Shown here one piece after another: positions 22,737 to 34,590 of a stretch of DNA of 64,000 bases (position 1 is the stretch's first letter; every line of letters begins with the position of its first letter). The stretch is taken from the NCBI GenBank assembly GCA_029379385.1, contig CM055618.1, forward strand, positions 5,094,134-5,158,133, given 5' to 3'. Under the pieces are notes generated by a model that saw only the letters and a program-made list of their open reading frames with translations, searched no databases and was not told the origin of the DNA. The DNA is from Quillaja saponaria. Lineage: Eukaryota; Streptophyta; Magnoliopsida; Fabales; Quillajaceae. Position numbers and translations under genes: made by a program.

Positions 22737-23467
22737 CTAACAATAACAGTGACAATAATGCTTTCCGCTACGAATTTTGCATTCTCCTCCTCTACAGCTT
22801 TTTTTGCATTTGAGGTTGCAAACAGCATCCTTTTGGCCAGGAATGCAGCCTGGACTGTGATAATCCCAACAGTAGTTTATTCCATTAACTTCCTTCAGCC
22901 CTGAAAATTTTTAGTAACAACATCTGCTTGCATTAATGATAAAATTATTAGGGAATGTCTATGTATATTAAAAAGATACACGTGTGGTTCAAGTAGTAAA
23001 TAATGCTTGAACTTTGCAGTTGAGAGATCTCTACAATGTCAGGGATTCAAGCCCATAGCAAAATACTTGTGCTTGTAGAGGGGTAGTCACGAATCTTGAA
23101 CGAGATTAAGTTTATACTTACAGAATATAAGACTTGAGGATACTCATAAGAAACCAAAAAAACAAAAAACTAGGAGAATCCACACCATGAATAAGCGGGT
23201 GGATCCCATCAACTCAATTATTAGTGGAATCAATTTGCCCTTTTTTTTTTTTTTTTGGTTGAGGCTACATAGCTACTATCAATTGTTACCTAGAATCATT
23301 ATATTCAGATTGTAATATTTTCTGACATTAATGAAAATTATCCATGTTAAAAAATAAATATTAAATAAATCAATTCAATAATATATATATAAAAAGAAAA
23401 AAAAAATACCTACAGATAAGATGAAGATCATGATGAACATCATAGGAAAAACCTTAAATCCAGCCAT
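22737..23467 (-). CDS. Defensin-like cysteine-rich secreted peptide (DEFL), two exons
   Basis: Exon 1 is 23410-23467, starting ATG at 23467-23465. It encodes a hydrophobic signal peptide (MAGFKVFPMMFIMIFILSV) and ends at a G|GTAT donor. The intron is 22901-23409 (509 bp, phase 1), ending TTTTCAG. Exon 2 is 22737-22900 and ends with TAG. The product is 73 residues, with nine cysteines at about 30, 38, 47, 51, 55, 60, 69, 71 and 73. CxxxC (47/51), GxC (58-60) and CxC (69/71) form the cysteine-stabilised alpha-beta signature. A phase-1 intron after the signal peptide is usual for plant DEFL genes. The frame joins cleanly and has no internal stop. Family roles are antimicrobial defence or cell-to-cell signalling outside the cell; which applies here is unknown. 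The odd number of cysteines is unusual. Expression is unproven. Confidence 0.8.
22977..23170 (+). repeat. Possible SINE-like insertion in the DEFL intron
   Basis: A GGATTCAAGCCC box-B-like motif near 23040 and an A-rich tail (AAGAAACCAAAAAAAC, about 23150-23170) resemble a tRNA-derived SINE. The tail is like that of the SINE at 44701. I find no target duplication. Confidence 0.25.
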
Positions 23468-24440
23468 TTACTCTCACTGACAAAAATAAATTAAAAATGA
23501 TTGAGGAAGGAAATAATGTCACATGAAGAGGATGAAAAAAACTGCAAATTAATTTAACAGCAATGATTTTCCTTTTTATTAAATTTAATTTTATGTATGC
23601 GTGTGTAAATAACACATAAAAACTATATGTTGGAAGTATTAGTCTATTATCGACATAAAACAAAGATTTGAGTATTATTTAAGTATGGCAGGATTGTTAT
23701 TTCACAATAACTATTCGGAATAATGCTATTTTATTTATCTTTACTTTTTTTTTTCTTTTTACTTTTGGTTCCTGCTTTTATTTTGCTGATTAAAGTTTAT
23801 GTTTATATAAGCAATATATAATATATAAATTTCTGTGGACAAGGTCATTTGCTTTCTAGCCAGTCAAACAAACACAAATAAATCTGAATTCAACTAATCA
23901 GCAATCCTAAGAACTATCCAACGATCAGAATTAAGAATGTGCTAGTTGGTTAAACAGCTAAAATTATTTGGTATTGTAAGTAACTTAATTAAATTTCGAG
24001 TTTATGAAAAGAAAAAGTGTTACATCTAATCATATTGCAAGCCAAAAATATGTATATATAAAACTTAGAGAGTAGAATGGATATTCTATTTACCTAAAGG
24101 CTAAACCCTTGAAGCCGATCTTGATTAGGAGAGCAGCACACTAAAGGGCTGGAGCCGATGTCTTAAAGTCAAAATTATAATACTATAAGAATGTATTTAT
24201 ATTTGATTATAATCTAATTAAATGTGATTATAATTAAAAAAAAATTAAAGGTATCATTAAGATATTTGTTAAAATGCTATTAAAATAATTAAAAATTAAA
24301 AATTTAAAAGAAATTTTTTTTATAAATTACATAGTTGAAATTATAGCCAACTACTGTAATAAATGCTACTAATTAAACTTTTTATTTATAGTACCTTAAC
24401 AAGTATCCTAAGAATACTCATTAAACAAACATTATATTAA
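23468..24440. other. Upstream region of the DEFL gene and AT-rich intergenic DNA
   Basis: The first 200 bases to the right of the start hold AT-rich sequence suitable for a promoter, but no motif I would name. Nothing else is recognisable. Confidence 0.4.
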
Positions 24441-24499
24441 AATAATGTTTAATACCATTATTTTCCTCAATATTTTTTTTTTATATATAGGAATGTGCT

Positions 24500-24985
24500 C
24501 ACATGATAAGGAGTATTTAATACATTTATTTTCCTCAATTTTCTTATAGGAATGTGCTCTAATTTTAGTCTTGGAGTCCCTATTTTATACTAGGACACTA
24601 ATACCCCTAAACTAAATTTAATATTTATTTAAGTAATTATTTCAAATATAATTTTAATTCTTAAAATCAAAATTAATGAAAATATATATTAAAATAAATC
24701 TCCCTATCCCTACCCTAACCCTAACCCTAACCTAATCTAACCTAACCTTAACTTAACCCTAACCCTAACCTAATCTAACCCTAACTTAACCTTAACCCTA
24801 AACCCTAACTTGAATTAAAAATATATTAGAAATAATTCTTAAATAAATACTAAATTTAGTTTAGGGGTATTAGTGTCCTAGTATAAAATGGGGACTTCAA
24901 CACTAATAAATATGAACACAATCTATAAAAATTGAGAAAAATAAAAGTGCTTAAATGCTTATTAATGACCCTTATCATGGGCATA
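24500..24985. repeat. MITE-like inverted repeat enclosing a telomere-like array
   Basis: Arms of roughly 170-190 bp (about 24500-24690 and 24812-24985) are imperfect inverted copies. The clearest block is TAGGACACTAATACCCCTAAACT near 24590, matched by its complement near 24855. Part of the left arm is itself tandemly duplicated (TTATTTTCCTCAAT to GGAATGTGCTC at about 24460 and 24528). A related arm-like sequence occurs at about 50735-50800, so this is a dispersed family. No clear target duplication was found. Confidence 0.6.
24702..24810 (+). repeat. Degenerate telomere-like array, mainly CCCTAA units
   Basis: About 110 bp are built of CCCTAA, CCTAA and CTTAA units with one CCCTAAA near the right end. 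Plant telomeres normally use the 7-base CCCTAAA unit, so this mostly 6-base array is internal and degenerate rather than a chromosome end. It occupies the loop of the inverted repeat. Confidence 0.75.
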
Positions 24986-26466
24986 TAATAGAAAAATTAA
25001 GAAAAAATCTTCAAATATTTTCTTATCCAATTTAAATATATTATTTCAACCATTAATTTTATAATCTTTTCATCTCTTTTTCAACCTTTCACATTCTCTC
25101 TGTCATTTCATCTTCTAAGATTTAGTATGTCATTTTATCTTCTGAAATTTACTCTGTAAGAGTTTGATAATTTATATAAGTCTATTACTATATTATAATT
25201 TCTCATGAATTTTATAATTTTAAAAAATATTTTTTGGTTTTAAAATAATATACAATTCTTTAAACCAACACGGGTTAACTTCTGGCTAAAAAGATTATTT
25301 TCACATCTTATTTAACTCTCAATATATGAAAAAGACTAAAATACCCACATAAATTGATACTAACATATAGGGTCTTTTTTTTTTCTTCCAAATAATTTTA
25401 TTTTACTGTAAAAATAAAAAATAAAAATAAAGATTATTTAATTCCAATATTTTATGAAAAAAAGAATACATCGATCATTATAAGATTTAATCAAAACACA
25501 ATGGGTGGAATGTCTAATTTCAAATACTTCAACAATATAATTTATTATTTATTATTTTAATTATTTAAACTCAAATGCTGACTATTTTGGCTAAACTAAA
25601 TGGAATAAAGAATATTACGTTAGACTTCTATTAGTGGGTGAAGATTCAAGGAAGGGAGTGTCAATCCCTTAAAGTTTGGGTTGAGTGTCGTTTTGCTAAA
25701 GTTCAAGGGAGGTAACTGTAATTTGTCCTTAAAATTTTTAACTTAAAAAATAATTTCAAAACTATCACCTAATTAGCTAAAAGGTATAAATGTATTACTA
25801 ATCAAAATCAAGCAAATAGTTGGTTCATTTTCTACCACTAAACAGAATTCAAAGGTATAAACCAAAAGTTGACATTTGAAAGTAAAATGATATCCAATAT
25901 GGCTCACTCACATAAGTACACAATTAGTGCGTTTAGCATGCCAAATATCGAAGATTGGTTTATGCTGATCAATAATCAAATCCCTACATGGATCCATAAC
26001 CCCAACAAATTAAGTCTTGCATGCTAAGGGAATAGTCTTTAATAATTTGAATGGGCCCCATTTTATGTGCCTTTCTTTACATTTTCCTTTCTTAAAGTAT
26101 TCATAAAATGACACAACTTGAGATATGAAAATTGGGATTGGAGAGACAAAAGGAGATATGGTTTTGGATTCTGTAAAAAAAATCTCATTAGCGGATGAAG
26201 TGACATATATTCGGTCCCGTGGCGTGCAATTGAGGACAATCTGGTCTTAGTCCTTGTATACTTCTACCCCTTTGCATCAAAAGTCCCACCCCTCTTTAGT
26301 CTTTAGGGCCCTCTAAATGGACCCATGTAAAAAATGTCCAAAGTTATTTACTTCATTTTAGACTTCATTTGAATAACTATAAGGAAGGGCAATGGAGGGG
26401 AGAGTATGAAAAGGGAAGGAGGAAAATGGTTGTGATGGTGAATTAGTTACATTTCTATTATCGTTT
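24986..26466. other. Intergenic, AT-rich
   Basis: I see no gene, RNA or strong repeat in this stretch. Confidence 0.45.
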
Positions 26467-27405
26467 TGTTTATGTAAATAGAAAGAAAAAATTATTTAAT
26501 TTGTACATAATACACACTAAAAAAAATAAGAGTCTCGCCAACGCAAGTATAATTCAAGTTGCATTGATACTAAAACTAAAGGCTCTCTTCTCACTCAAAA
26601 TTATGGGTTCTGTTTTGGCCTACCTTCAAACCAAATGAAAAATTTTAAAATGTGTCAAAGGGTCTATACCCTATTAATATTACTTGTGGGTTTCAGAATT
26701 TCTCTGCAAATAAATTTTGTAATACTATAAGAAAATTTTAATTTTTTTTTTCTTTCATTTCTCTCCAATTTAGAGAAAACAATATTTTGAAGATTCAAAT
26801 AGAAGATAATGAGATCAGTTGTCCTCTAACCTTCTCTCATTGCTAACTTTATAACAAATCCAAACAACATCACAATACTCTTTTAATTTCATTCCCCTTC
26901 ACTTCCTTCTATCTAAACAAAGGCTTAGGATTACCCCTTTAAAAACTGAGAATAAATTCTTATAATTTCCTAATTGAGAAGCTGTTGGTAATATTGATGT
27001 CTTAAATTGAGAAAATACACCCAAAAAGAGTTGTCGTGGTGGTCAAGAAGGTGTGTTAATTTCTTCATTAACTTTCTAGATTTAAATCTCATTGTGTGAG
27101 GCCGTGAGAAGTAAAATACCGATAAATTCATTAGTTCTAGCATGGATTGCCTTTGATGGACCGAAAAGATAATTATTCAAGGTACACGTCACACACCCTA
27201 ACCACTAAATTAAAAAATTAAAAACCAAATGGAACCAACACTAGAAGATTTCGTAGTCAATTTTTTTTTTGTTAATTAAGATTCTAGCCATTTTATAGAA
27301 TTGTTTTTTTGGCTGATAAAATAGAAAGATAGGTAGACAATTCAACACTATTTGATAAGAAACATTATGTTCATGTCACAACCATATTTATGGGAGAAAT
27401 CCAAC
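26467..27405 (+). repeat. Direct duplication, copy 1 (about 0.94 kb)
   Basis: It matches 28153-29985 in the same order and direction. Shared blocks include AAGTATAATTCAAGTTGCATTG, GGGTCTATACCCTATTAATATTAC and GAGATCAGTTGTCCTCTAAC. By eye the copies differ at about 10-15 percent of sites. There is no coding potential. Part of it (about 27025-27200) has a SINE-like look. Whether the pair are LTRs of an unknown element or a segmental duplication is open. Confidence 0.75.
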
Positions 27406-28152
27406 CGAACCTGAAAATTAGAATTCCTCTAATTAAAATACTATGTAAGCCTTTAATTTGTTTCAACATCCTCGCCCCAAATTTATTGGTAGAAAAAAGT
27501 AAGAGAAGGAAAAAATTGTTTATCAAGAGCAGTTTTGTATTGCTTCTAAGACTATAATTCAATTATTATTTTATATAAAAAGCTTATTTTGATGTTTAGT
27601 AAAATTATCACTACTTGCATTTTGGGAATGATGCTTACAGAAATAGTTTAGGGTCGCTTTTAAAAGTTTGTTATGTTTTTTAAACTAATTATTTTCCATC
27701 ATAAGGTACTTTTATCTTTTTATAATAATCTCATTGATGTATAGGTCAAACAAAAATATAAAATTGATTTTTTCTTTTTTTCTTTTGTCTAATTCCTACA
27801 CTTTCAGCATATTTTCCCAAGCTACTCCTAATGTCTAATTATGTCATCCAGTTACCAATATCCGAGTATTTTAAAGTGCATTTTTAGAAGAAAATTGTGT
27901 TAATCGTAATCATCAAAACAAACTAACGGCTTTAAATTTAAATCCCACATTTCTAAATATTTCTTTCTTTAAAAAAAAAAATACCTAGAGAATCAAAAAT
28001 ATAATTAAATAAAACAATCAATCTACTGGTGTCATTTTTTATTTCAATAGCGGCGTAGAAACTACTTCAACAGACAAAAAATTCAGATGATTGTGAATAG
28101 TTCAAAATAACTGTGGGTTCAGACTTTAATATAAAGCGCTAGCAGCTAAGTG
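27406..28152. other. Spacer between the two direct copies
   Basis: The spacer is AT-rich with no recognisable gene. The short minus ORF at 27371-27562 has no family features. Confidence 0.45.
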
Positions 28153-29985
28153 TTTAAGTAAATAGAAAAAAATTCTTTAATTTGTACACAATACTCACTA
28201 ATAAAAACTAAGAGTCTCACCAATGCAAGTATAATTCAAGTTGCATTGGTACCAAAGCTAAAGCCTCTTCTCTCATTCCAAGTTATGGGTTCTATTCTGG
28301 CCTATCTTCAAATCAAATTAAATAAAAAATAAAAAATTGAGTCTCAAATGGTAGGGTCTATACCCTATTAATATTACTCGTGGGTTTCAAAATTTCTCTG
28401 CAAATGAACTTTGTAATACTATAAAAAAAATATATATATATTAATTGTTTTTTCTTTCATTTCTCTCCAATTTAGAAACGACAATATTTTGAAGATTTAA
28501 ATGGAAGATAGAGATCAGTTGTCCTCTAACCTCCTCCCCTGCTAACTGTTATAACAAATCCAAACAACATAACAATCTAAACAAAGGCTTAGGATTACCC
28601 CTTTAAAAAAAGAATAAATTCTTATAATTTCCCAATTGAGAAGCTGTTGGTAAATATTGTGCCTTAAATTGAGAAAATACACCTAAAAAGAGTTGTCCTA
28701 GTAGTCAAGAAAGTGTGTTAATTTCTTCATTAATTTTTTGAATTCGAATCTCATTGAAGAGGCTGTGAGAAGTAAAATACCCATAAATTCATTAGTCCTA
28801 GCATGGATTGCCTTTGACCAGACTGAAAGGATGATTATTCGAGGTGCGTGTGACTTGACTACTAAATTATAATAAATAAATAATAAACTAATGGAACCAA
28901 CTCTAGTAAGATTTCATAGCCATTTTATTTTAATTAAGATTCTAGCCATCTTATAGAATTCTTTTCTTGGTTGATAAAATAGAAAGATAGGTAGACTATC
29001 TTACACTATTCAACAGGAAATATTGTGCCCATATCATAACCAATGGTGGAACTAGACATTTATTTTTGGGGACTGACTAAAATTTTATATATATTTATTC
29101 AACTACAGTAATAGTAAAAAACATTTTATAAAAAAATCGATAACTTATAAGGCATAATAAAAATTTATAAGCTACAAAAGTTAAAAGACAAAAATAAATA
29201 TCCTTCAAATACATCTTGAGTTGCTTAAATAAAATCTAAAATTGTGAGCAATGCTTTTTCAAATTAACAAATTGATATTGGCTTTTTTTTTTTTCATAGT
29301 TATTTGTTTTAAATTAATAAAAAAACCTAAATATATAGAACATATTTAAAAATTAAAAGACATAATATATTTACTTGTTACTTGTTCAATTCTCAAATTT
29401 TGTTGACCAAACAAAAAAATAAATTTATTTTGCATTTGATGTGTTGAACACACTCAGTAATTGTCCTAAAAGTAAAATTTGAAATAAAAATAAATTCAAA
29501 TTATATTAAATTTTTATATACTTTAGGTTTAATAATCTAATCTTAAAAATAAAGTTTTTCCTATTTATTTCTATGAATAAATCTTTTCTCTCTTTTAAAC
29601 CTAGACAATAGCCCCTCTTCTAATATTGAGAGAGCTTCACTCAGAATTTCTTTTGGTGGATGGTGGAACAAATTATAGGGTGTAGACAAGAGAAACCCTA
29701 ATTCATTTTTAATTTTTTTTATAAGAATCCTATTACATATGAGATATTTTAAGTTTTTAACCTATTGACCTTGTAGTCTTATAGTCTTATAATATAAAAA
29801 GTGAATTTTATTCAGCTTTTACTTTTGGAAGGGCCATGGTATTAAATAAGAAAAAATAAAATACTAAAAGTTAACTTTAAATTATAATATTAATATTTTA
29901 AAAAGATTTAGAGGGTCCTATGGTCATCTCTGGTCCCTTAAAGGCTCCTCTCTTGATCACAACTATATTTATGGAAGAAATGTCA
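28153..29985 (+). repeat. Direct duplication, copy 2, split by a small hAT element
   Basis: It matches 26467-27405. Its match is continuous up to 29040 and resumes at 29956 with TATATTTATGGAAGAAATG, corresponding to TATTTATGGGAGAAATCC near 27387 in copy 1. Confidence 0.75.
29041..29955. mobile_element. Non-autonomous hAT-like element, 915 bp
   Basis: It starts CAATGGTGGAACTAG and ends GGCTCCTCTCTTG, imperfect inverted ends like the common plant hAT end CAGGGGCGGAGC. Flanking octamers ATCATAAC (29033-29040) and ATCACAAC (29956-29963) match at seven of eight bases. Copy 1 of the surrounding duplication lacks the insert, giving an empty site for comparison. The interior is AT-rich and non-coding. 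Confidence 0.75.
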
Positions 29986-30628
29986 CCTTGATCACAACAG
30001 GTTTTAGTGTATTTATAGGAGGAGAATACCTGTGGTGGGCTACCTGAACTGGTCATCCCACTAGGTCACCATATGACTACCACACGTCACCTTCCTATTA
30101 GGTGGTAAGTAATTATAATACTACTAATCCCTCAAACAAGAAGTCTTAAGACTTGGAGAGAAGCTTCTTAAATTGCCAAGGTGCCTAGCCACCTACTGCA
30201 TCTACTTCAAGCAATCCTCTTGTTAATGGGATTGGGGTATTACTAGTCACCTAGTAAGGTGAGCTGCTCGCTCCTTGTCCCTGCTCTTTATGGTCCTCTA
30301 AACATAATCCTCATGGGTCGAACCCTCCTGTGCTATTAGCTTTTTTGAGACTTTTCCTATTATCCTCTGCTTATTGGCTGAATCTTGAGGTTTCCAATGG
30401 ATACTTACCACGTGTCCGTAATCCATTGGGCATGCTAAGCAAGGGAGGTTTGGGAAACCTAAATAAATGGTCCTCCCCCCTCATATTTTACTTTCAGAAT
30501 CTCTAGCAAAGCTTTGCCTTTTTGAGTTCAACTAGATCGGACACTCAAGAGCCTTTCTTCATATGCTCATCCTTCCTTTACCTTGGTACAACCTTCTTTT
30601 CTTGCAAAGTTTTTTGAGTTCATCTAGT
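29986..30628 (+). other. Non-coding leader of an unidentified mobile element or gene relic
   Basis: This is GC-richer than its surroundings, with a CTAAATAAATGG TATA-like site near 30460 followed by a long leader to the ATG at 30629. It may be the LTR or leader of the element encoding the following ORF. This is inference only. Confidence 0.3.
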
Positions 30629-30910
30629 ATGTCTAATGAGGGAGGTTCCCCTTCTACCCCACTCCTAAAGTTGTCTGGCAAACTCTACCCTGTATATGGT
30701 ACTATAGTGCCCCTGGGGGTTGAGCCTACCTACAGCTCTAGCAAGGATAAAGAAATCAAGGCTTTAGCTCTCTGTTCTTCCTAATTGTCTAGCTCGAAAG
30801 AGACGGAACCTAAAAGTGGTTACATTTTTGAAGATGAGGAAATTGTCTTATTCCGCTTCTCGTCAGAGCAGGATAAAGATTCTCAAGATAATATGGCCAA
30901 CTTTTGGCCC
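30629..30910 (+). pseudogene. N-terminal ORF fragment, unrecognised, truncated by Athila LTR
   Basis: It starts at the ATG (30629-30631), reading MSNEGGSPSTPLLKLSGKL. A TAA lies at 30782, and the frame then stays open to 30910 through IFEDEEIVLFRFSS and NMANFWPL, 94 codons in all. It ends where the Athila LTR begins. The composition looks coding, but I cannot name the family. Similar-looking coding debris on the same strand lies at 39437-40075, so the Athila element may have split one gene-like ORF. Confidence 0.4.
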
Positions 30911-32257
30911 CTTAAACTTTGATTGTGTGTTTTGAAGGTACAAGCTTCAAGGAGTCCTTTTTGAAAATCAAATGCTCAAAGGATAAGATTTCAGCTCGTT
31001 GGATGCCTTGGCCTTGAAAAACCAAGGTTGCAGCTCTGAAAAAGATGCCTTGACCAAAGATTTCTGGCACTGGGGTGCTAGAAAGTGGGCACTGGACTGC
31101 CCTGCTCTCAGCCAAAAAATTGCAAAGTTAGAGGCTAAGACTCCTAGGGGCAAGGAAAGTGGGCGCTGGTTCTTTAGCCCTTGCACTGGGGTGCCAAAAT
31201 CCTGTTGCTAAGGCACCCAATGTCGTGCAAAGACTCTTGTTTCATCGGAAAATCAGTGCTGGGGCATTGGAAAGTCATGACTGGGGTGCTGACCCGATAA
31301 AATTACTCTGAATTGGACTCCAACTCATGATTTTTGGAGCCTATAAAGAGAGAGAGCTTGGGGATTCTAAAGATATAATTGAGCAAGGGATTTTTAAAGA
31401 TATAGAGTTGATTGAGAGTACTTGGAGCTAAATGAGCATTTTGAAAAGCTTAGAATCCAACATCTTCCTATTTTTCTCTTTTTCCTTTTAGTTTCTTTGT
31501 ATCTTTTTAATGTTTTACTTAGCTATAGCCAGTTTACATCTAGTAGCATGAAATAAATCCTTTTTCTAGGATTATGATGGAACTCACATGTAGTTTGATT
31601 TAATTTTATGTATGGATTGCTTAAGATTTGATATTATTGTTATTTATGTCATTCTATGTTCATTGCTTCTAATTGCTTGACTACTAATTAGATATATTTG
31701 GTAACTTAAAGGAACCTTGACGAAGGAAATATAGGGTTTACCCTTGAATGATATAACACATGTTTGAATTCATTCACCTAGTTGTTTGAATTTGATTTGT
31801 ATATAAGATAGACATATACATGTATATAATTTATGTAGCCAAATTAGGTTTGTTCTTCATGAACCTTGCTTAATTCAATTCTCATAGACATATAGTGAAT
31901 TGATTAACTAAGGTATGAATTATAAGTAATTCGAAAGATACATATAATTAACTTTGAACCCTAGGTTAATAACATAATATCATAGCTAAGCATGATAGGA
32001 TAAAGGCAAGTCAAGAGAAGTGTGAGGGAAATTATGATCATCGGTTTTCTTTACATAATCTCATGTTTAGTTGTTTGGTTTACTTGCTTTAGTTTAATCA
32101 TAGTTAACAATCTCAATTTTTCAATTGTCTAGATAAAGTTGGAGTTGGTAAATATTAGTACTTGGCTTGATAGAATTAATTCCTCATGGAAACGATACTT
32201 AACTTACCCTTTATTACTTGTTTAAACGATATGTGCGCTTGCATAGTATTTTTCACA
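30911..32257 (+). repeat. 5' LTR of Athila element, 5'-truncated
   Basis: It matches 38105-39436 closely (for example ATCCTTTTTCTAGGATTATG) but lacks the first 170 or so bases of the 3' LTR. It includes GC-rich GCACTGGGGTGC-type repeats at 31060-31290. Confidence 0.85.
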
Positions 32258-32266
32258 AAAAGTTTT

Positions 32267-32285
32267 TGGCATTGTTACCGGGGAA
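32267..32285 (+). other. Athila primer binding site
   Basis: TGGCATTGTTACCGGGGAA resembles the Athila consensus primer site (Asp-tRNA type), with two differences in its first half. It lies ten bases after the LTR CA end. Confidence 0.8.
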
Positions 32286-32360
32286 TTATTTTATTCTTGT
32301 TAATATTAATACCTGCCACTTCTAGTTTTAATTCAGATTTTTCTTTTTTTATTTAGGTTT

Positions 32361-33460
32361 ATGCAAAGAACTCGTAGCTTGGAAGTCATTCCTTTTGATC
32401 CCGAGATTGAAATGATAAGTCAAAGACTTCGAAAGAAGAACCAGCAAGGTACTTTGCAAAATCCAGCAATGGCTGACGAACAAGAGCCTAAGGCCTTGAA
32501 GGACTATGTTGTCCCCTCAGTGGAATGCCTTCATTCAAGCATCCAACAGCTGGCAATTCAAGCTAATAACTTTGAAATTAAGCCCAGCCATATTCAAATG
32601 ATCCAATAAATAAAGCAATTTGTGGGCCTTCTAAACAATTATCTGAATACCCATCAAGTGATATTCTTAGAGTTATGCGACACTTTCAAGTACAATGGCA
32701 TTTCTGATGATGCCATTCATTTAAGGCTTTTCCCTTTCTCACTTTGAGATAAGGTGAGAAGTTGCTTGTACTTTTTACCATCCCACTCCATCATTACATG
32801 GACGGACTTGGCTCAAAAGTTCTTGGCAAAATTCTTTCCACCAGTCAAAATAGCTAAGTTCCGGAATGAAATTACTTCATTCATCTAACAAAACCAAGAA
32901 TCTCTCTATGAAGCGTGGAAAAGATACAAATACTTGTTGAGACAGTGCCCCCACCATGATATTCAAAAGTGGCTACAAGTCCAAACCTTTGACAATGGTT
33001 TGGTTAGCCAAACAAGAACCACCATTGATACCTCAACTGGCGGTGCATTAATGGGAAAGTCCATTGATGAAGCTTATAAGCTGTTGGAAGCAATGACTTC
33101 AAACAATTATCAATGGCCATCTGAGCTACTTGTCTAAGATAATTCACACTCTTGGAGTGCAACCAATCAAAAGCCAAGTCATGGCTTATGAGATTTGTAG
33201 GGATGGTCATATAAGCAACATGTGCCCAAGCAATCTTGAATCAGCAAATTACTTGGGTAATTACAGTAGGCAGCTCAACAATAGCCCTCACTTTAACAAT
33301 TATAATCTGGAGTGGAGAAACCACCCGAATTTTTCTTGGTGCAATCAAGGGCAATCTCATGAGACAAAACCCACTTATCCACAGGGTTTTCAAGCACAAC
33401 AAAGAATGAATGCCCCCGAAAATAAGCCTAATATTGCAGACATGCTCATGCAATAAATGG
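32361..33460 (+). pseudogene. Athila gag
   Basis: It starts at ATG 32361 (MQRTRSLEVIPFDPEIE). Conserved Athila gag blocks follow. They are NFEIKPSHIQMIQ, ELCDTFKYNGISDDAIHLRLF, LAQKFLAKFFPPVK, QESLYEAWKRYKYLLRQCPHH, GGALMGKS and SNNYQWPSE, then RNHPNFSWCNQGQ after the zinc-knuckle region. The first stop is after residue 82, and others follow. Gag would form the particle shell. This copy is dead but well recognisable. Confidence 0.9.
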
Positions 33461-33689
33461 TAAAAACGGAACTTCATCATTCACAGTCAAGCGGCATCAC
33501 TAACGACCCTTGAAACTTAAATAGGCCAGCTGGCCAATGCACTTACAAATTGTCCTCAAGGTGCTCTACTTAATGATACCGTGCAAAATCCATAAGAGGG
33601 AGATCAACTTTGGAGCAGTGTAAAGCTATCACTTTAAGGAATAAGGAGTTGGAAGTACCTCCTAAGTAAGCTAAAAATCCTTCCAAGCA

Positions 33690-34590
33690 AGATGAGGAGG
33701 AAATTGTGAATGAAAAGAAAGAGGACCAAGCTCCAAAAGAAAAAGGCCCATTCACATCCACCTCTACATTTTCCTCAATACTTCCAAAAGCCAAAACTTG
33801 ACATACAATTCAAGAAATTTATGGAGATATTCAAGAAGCTTTACATTAATATTCCATTCACTGAAGCTATTGAGAAAACGTTTACTTATGTCAAGTTCAT
33901 AAAGGACATCTTGTCCAAGAAGAGAAGGATAGAGGATAATGAGATGGTTGCCTTGACTGAAAAATATAGTGACATCCTCCAAAAGAAACTACCTCCAAAG
34001 CTTAAAAATCTGGGTAGTTTTAACATCCTAATTAAGCTCACCAAGGTGACCTTGCAAATCAATCTCAAACTTATCCAAGGGGGATAATTGAAGAAGTTTT
34101 AGTTAAGACGGATAAGCTTATACTTCCAGGCAATTTCCTCATCCTTAACATGGAGGAAGACAAGAAAATTCTCATAATATTGGGGAGACCATTCCTTACA
34201 ACTGGTAGAACTCTCATAGACATGCAAAAACTATGAGAGTTCAAGACGAAGAGGTAAGTTTCATGCCTTCAAAGCTATGAAGCTCCCTTTCGAGCCTGAG
34301 GAGTGTTATGCAATTAAGGTGGTGCACGGAGCCATTAAAGAAGGAAATCAAGGGTTGAGTATTCCTCTCGATGAATCCTTGATATCAATTGCTAAGAAAC
34401 CACCAATGAAAACCAAAAGCTTAATCAAGAAAGAGGTTGTCAAGTGGTGGGATCAAAGACCATGGAGGTTAAAGCAATCAAAGGACAAGTCCAATGGGAT
34501 GAATAAGTTAGCCAAGACGAGCTCTAAGAGGAAACATAAGAGAAATAAAAAAGAGGTTCATACCCTCTTTGAAAGATAAGGCCTCTAGTG
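33690..34590 (+). pseudogene. Athila protease region, deleted before RT
   Basis: The frame 33710-34087 holds the block that precedes protease (LDIQFKKFMEIFKKLYINIPFTEAI, DILSKKRRIEDNEMVALTE and KKLPPKLKNLGSF, read in parts). The protease core that should follow GSF is largely lost. Positions 34110-34320 keep the ILGRPFL-like and FKAMKLPFEPEECY segments in changed frames. After 34590 the sequence passes directly to the post-pol motif GGGAGGCAACCC (34648-34671), so RT, RNase H and integrase are missing. Confidence 0.8.

Noticed and set aside
24702..24810. A true telomere or chromosome end
   Set aside because: The array is short, degenerate, mostly 6-base and enclosed by inverted arms with ordinary DNA on both sides.
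30912..31211. Three ORFs inside the Athila 5' LTR
   Set aside because: The same sequence recurs non-coding in the 3' LTR with frame breaks; it is LTR repeat sequence.
31060..31290. Short GC-rich repeats that might suggest a CRISPR-like array
   Set aside because: The units are irregular and are known-type internal repeats of the Athila LTR; the window is plant nuclear DNA.
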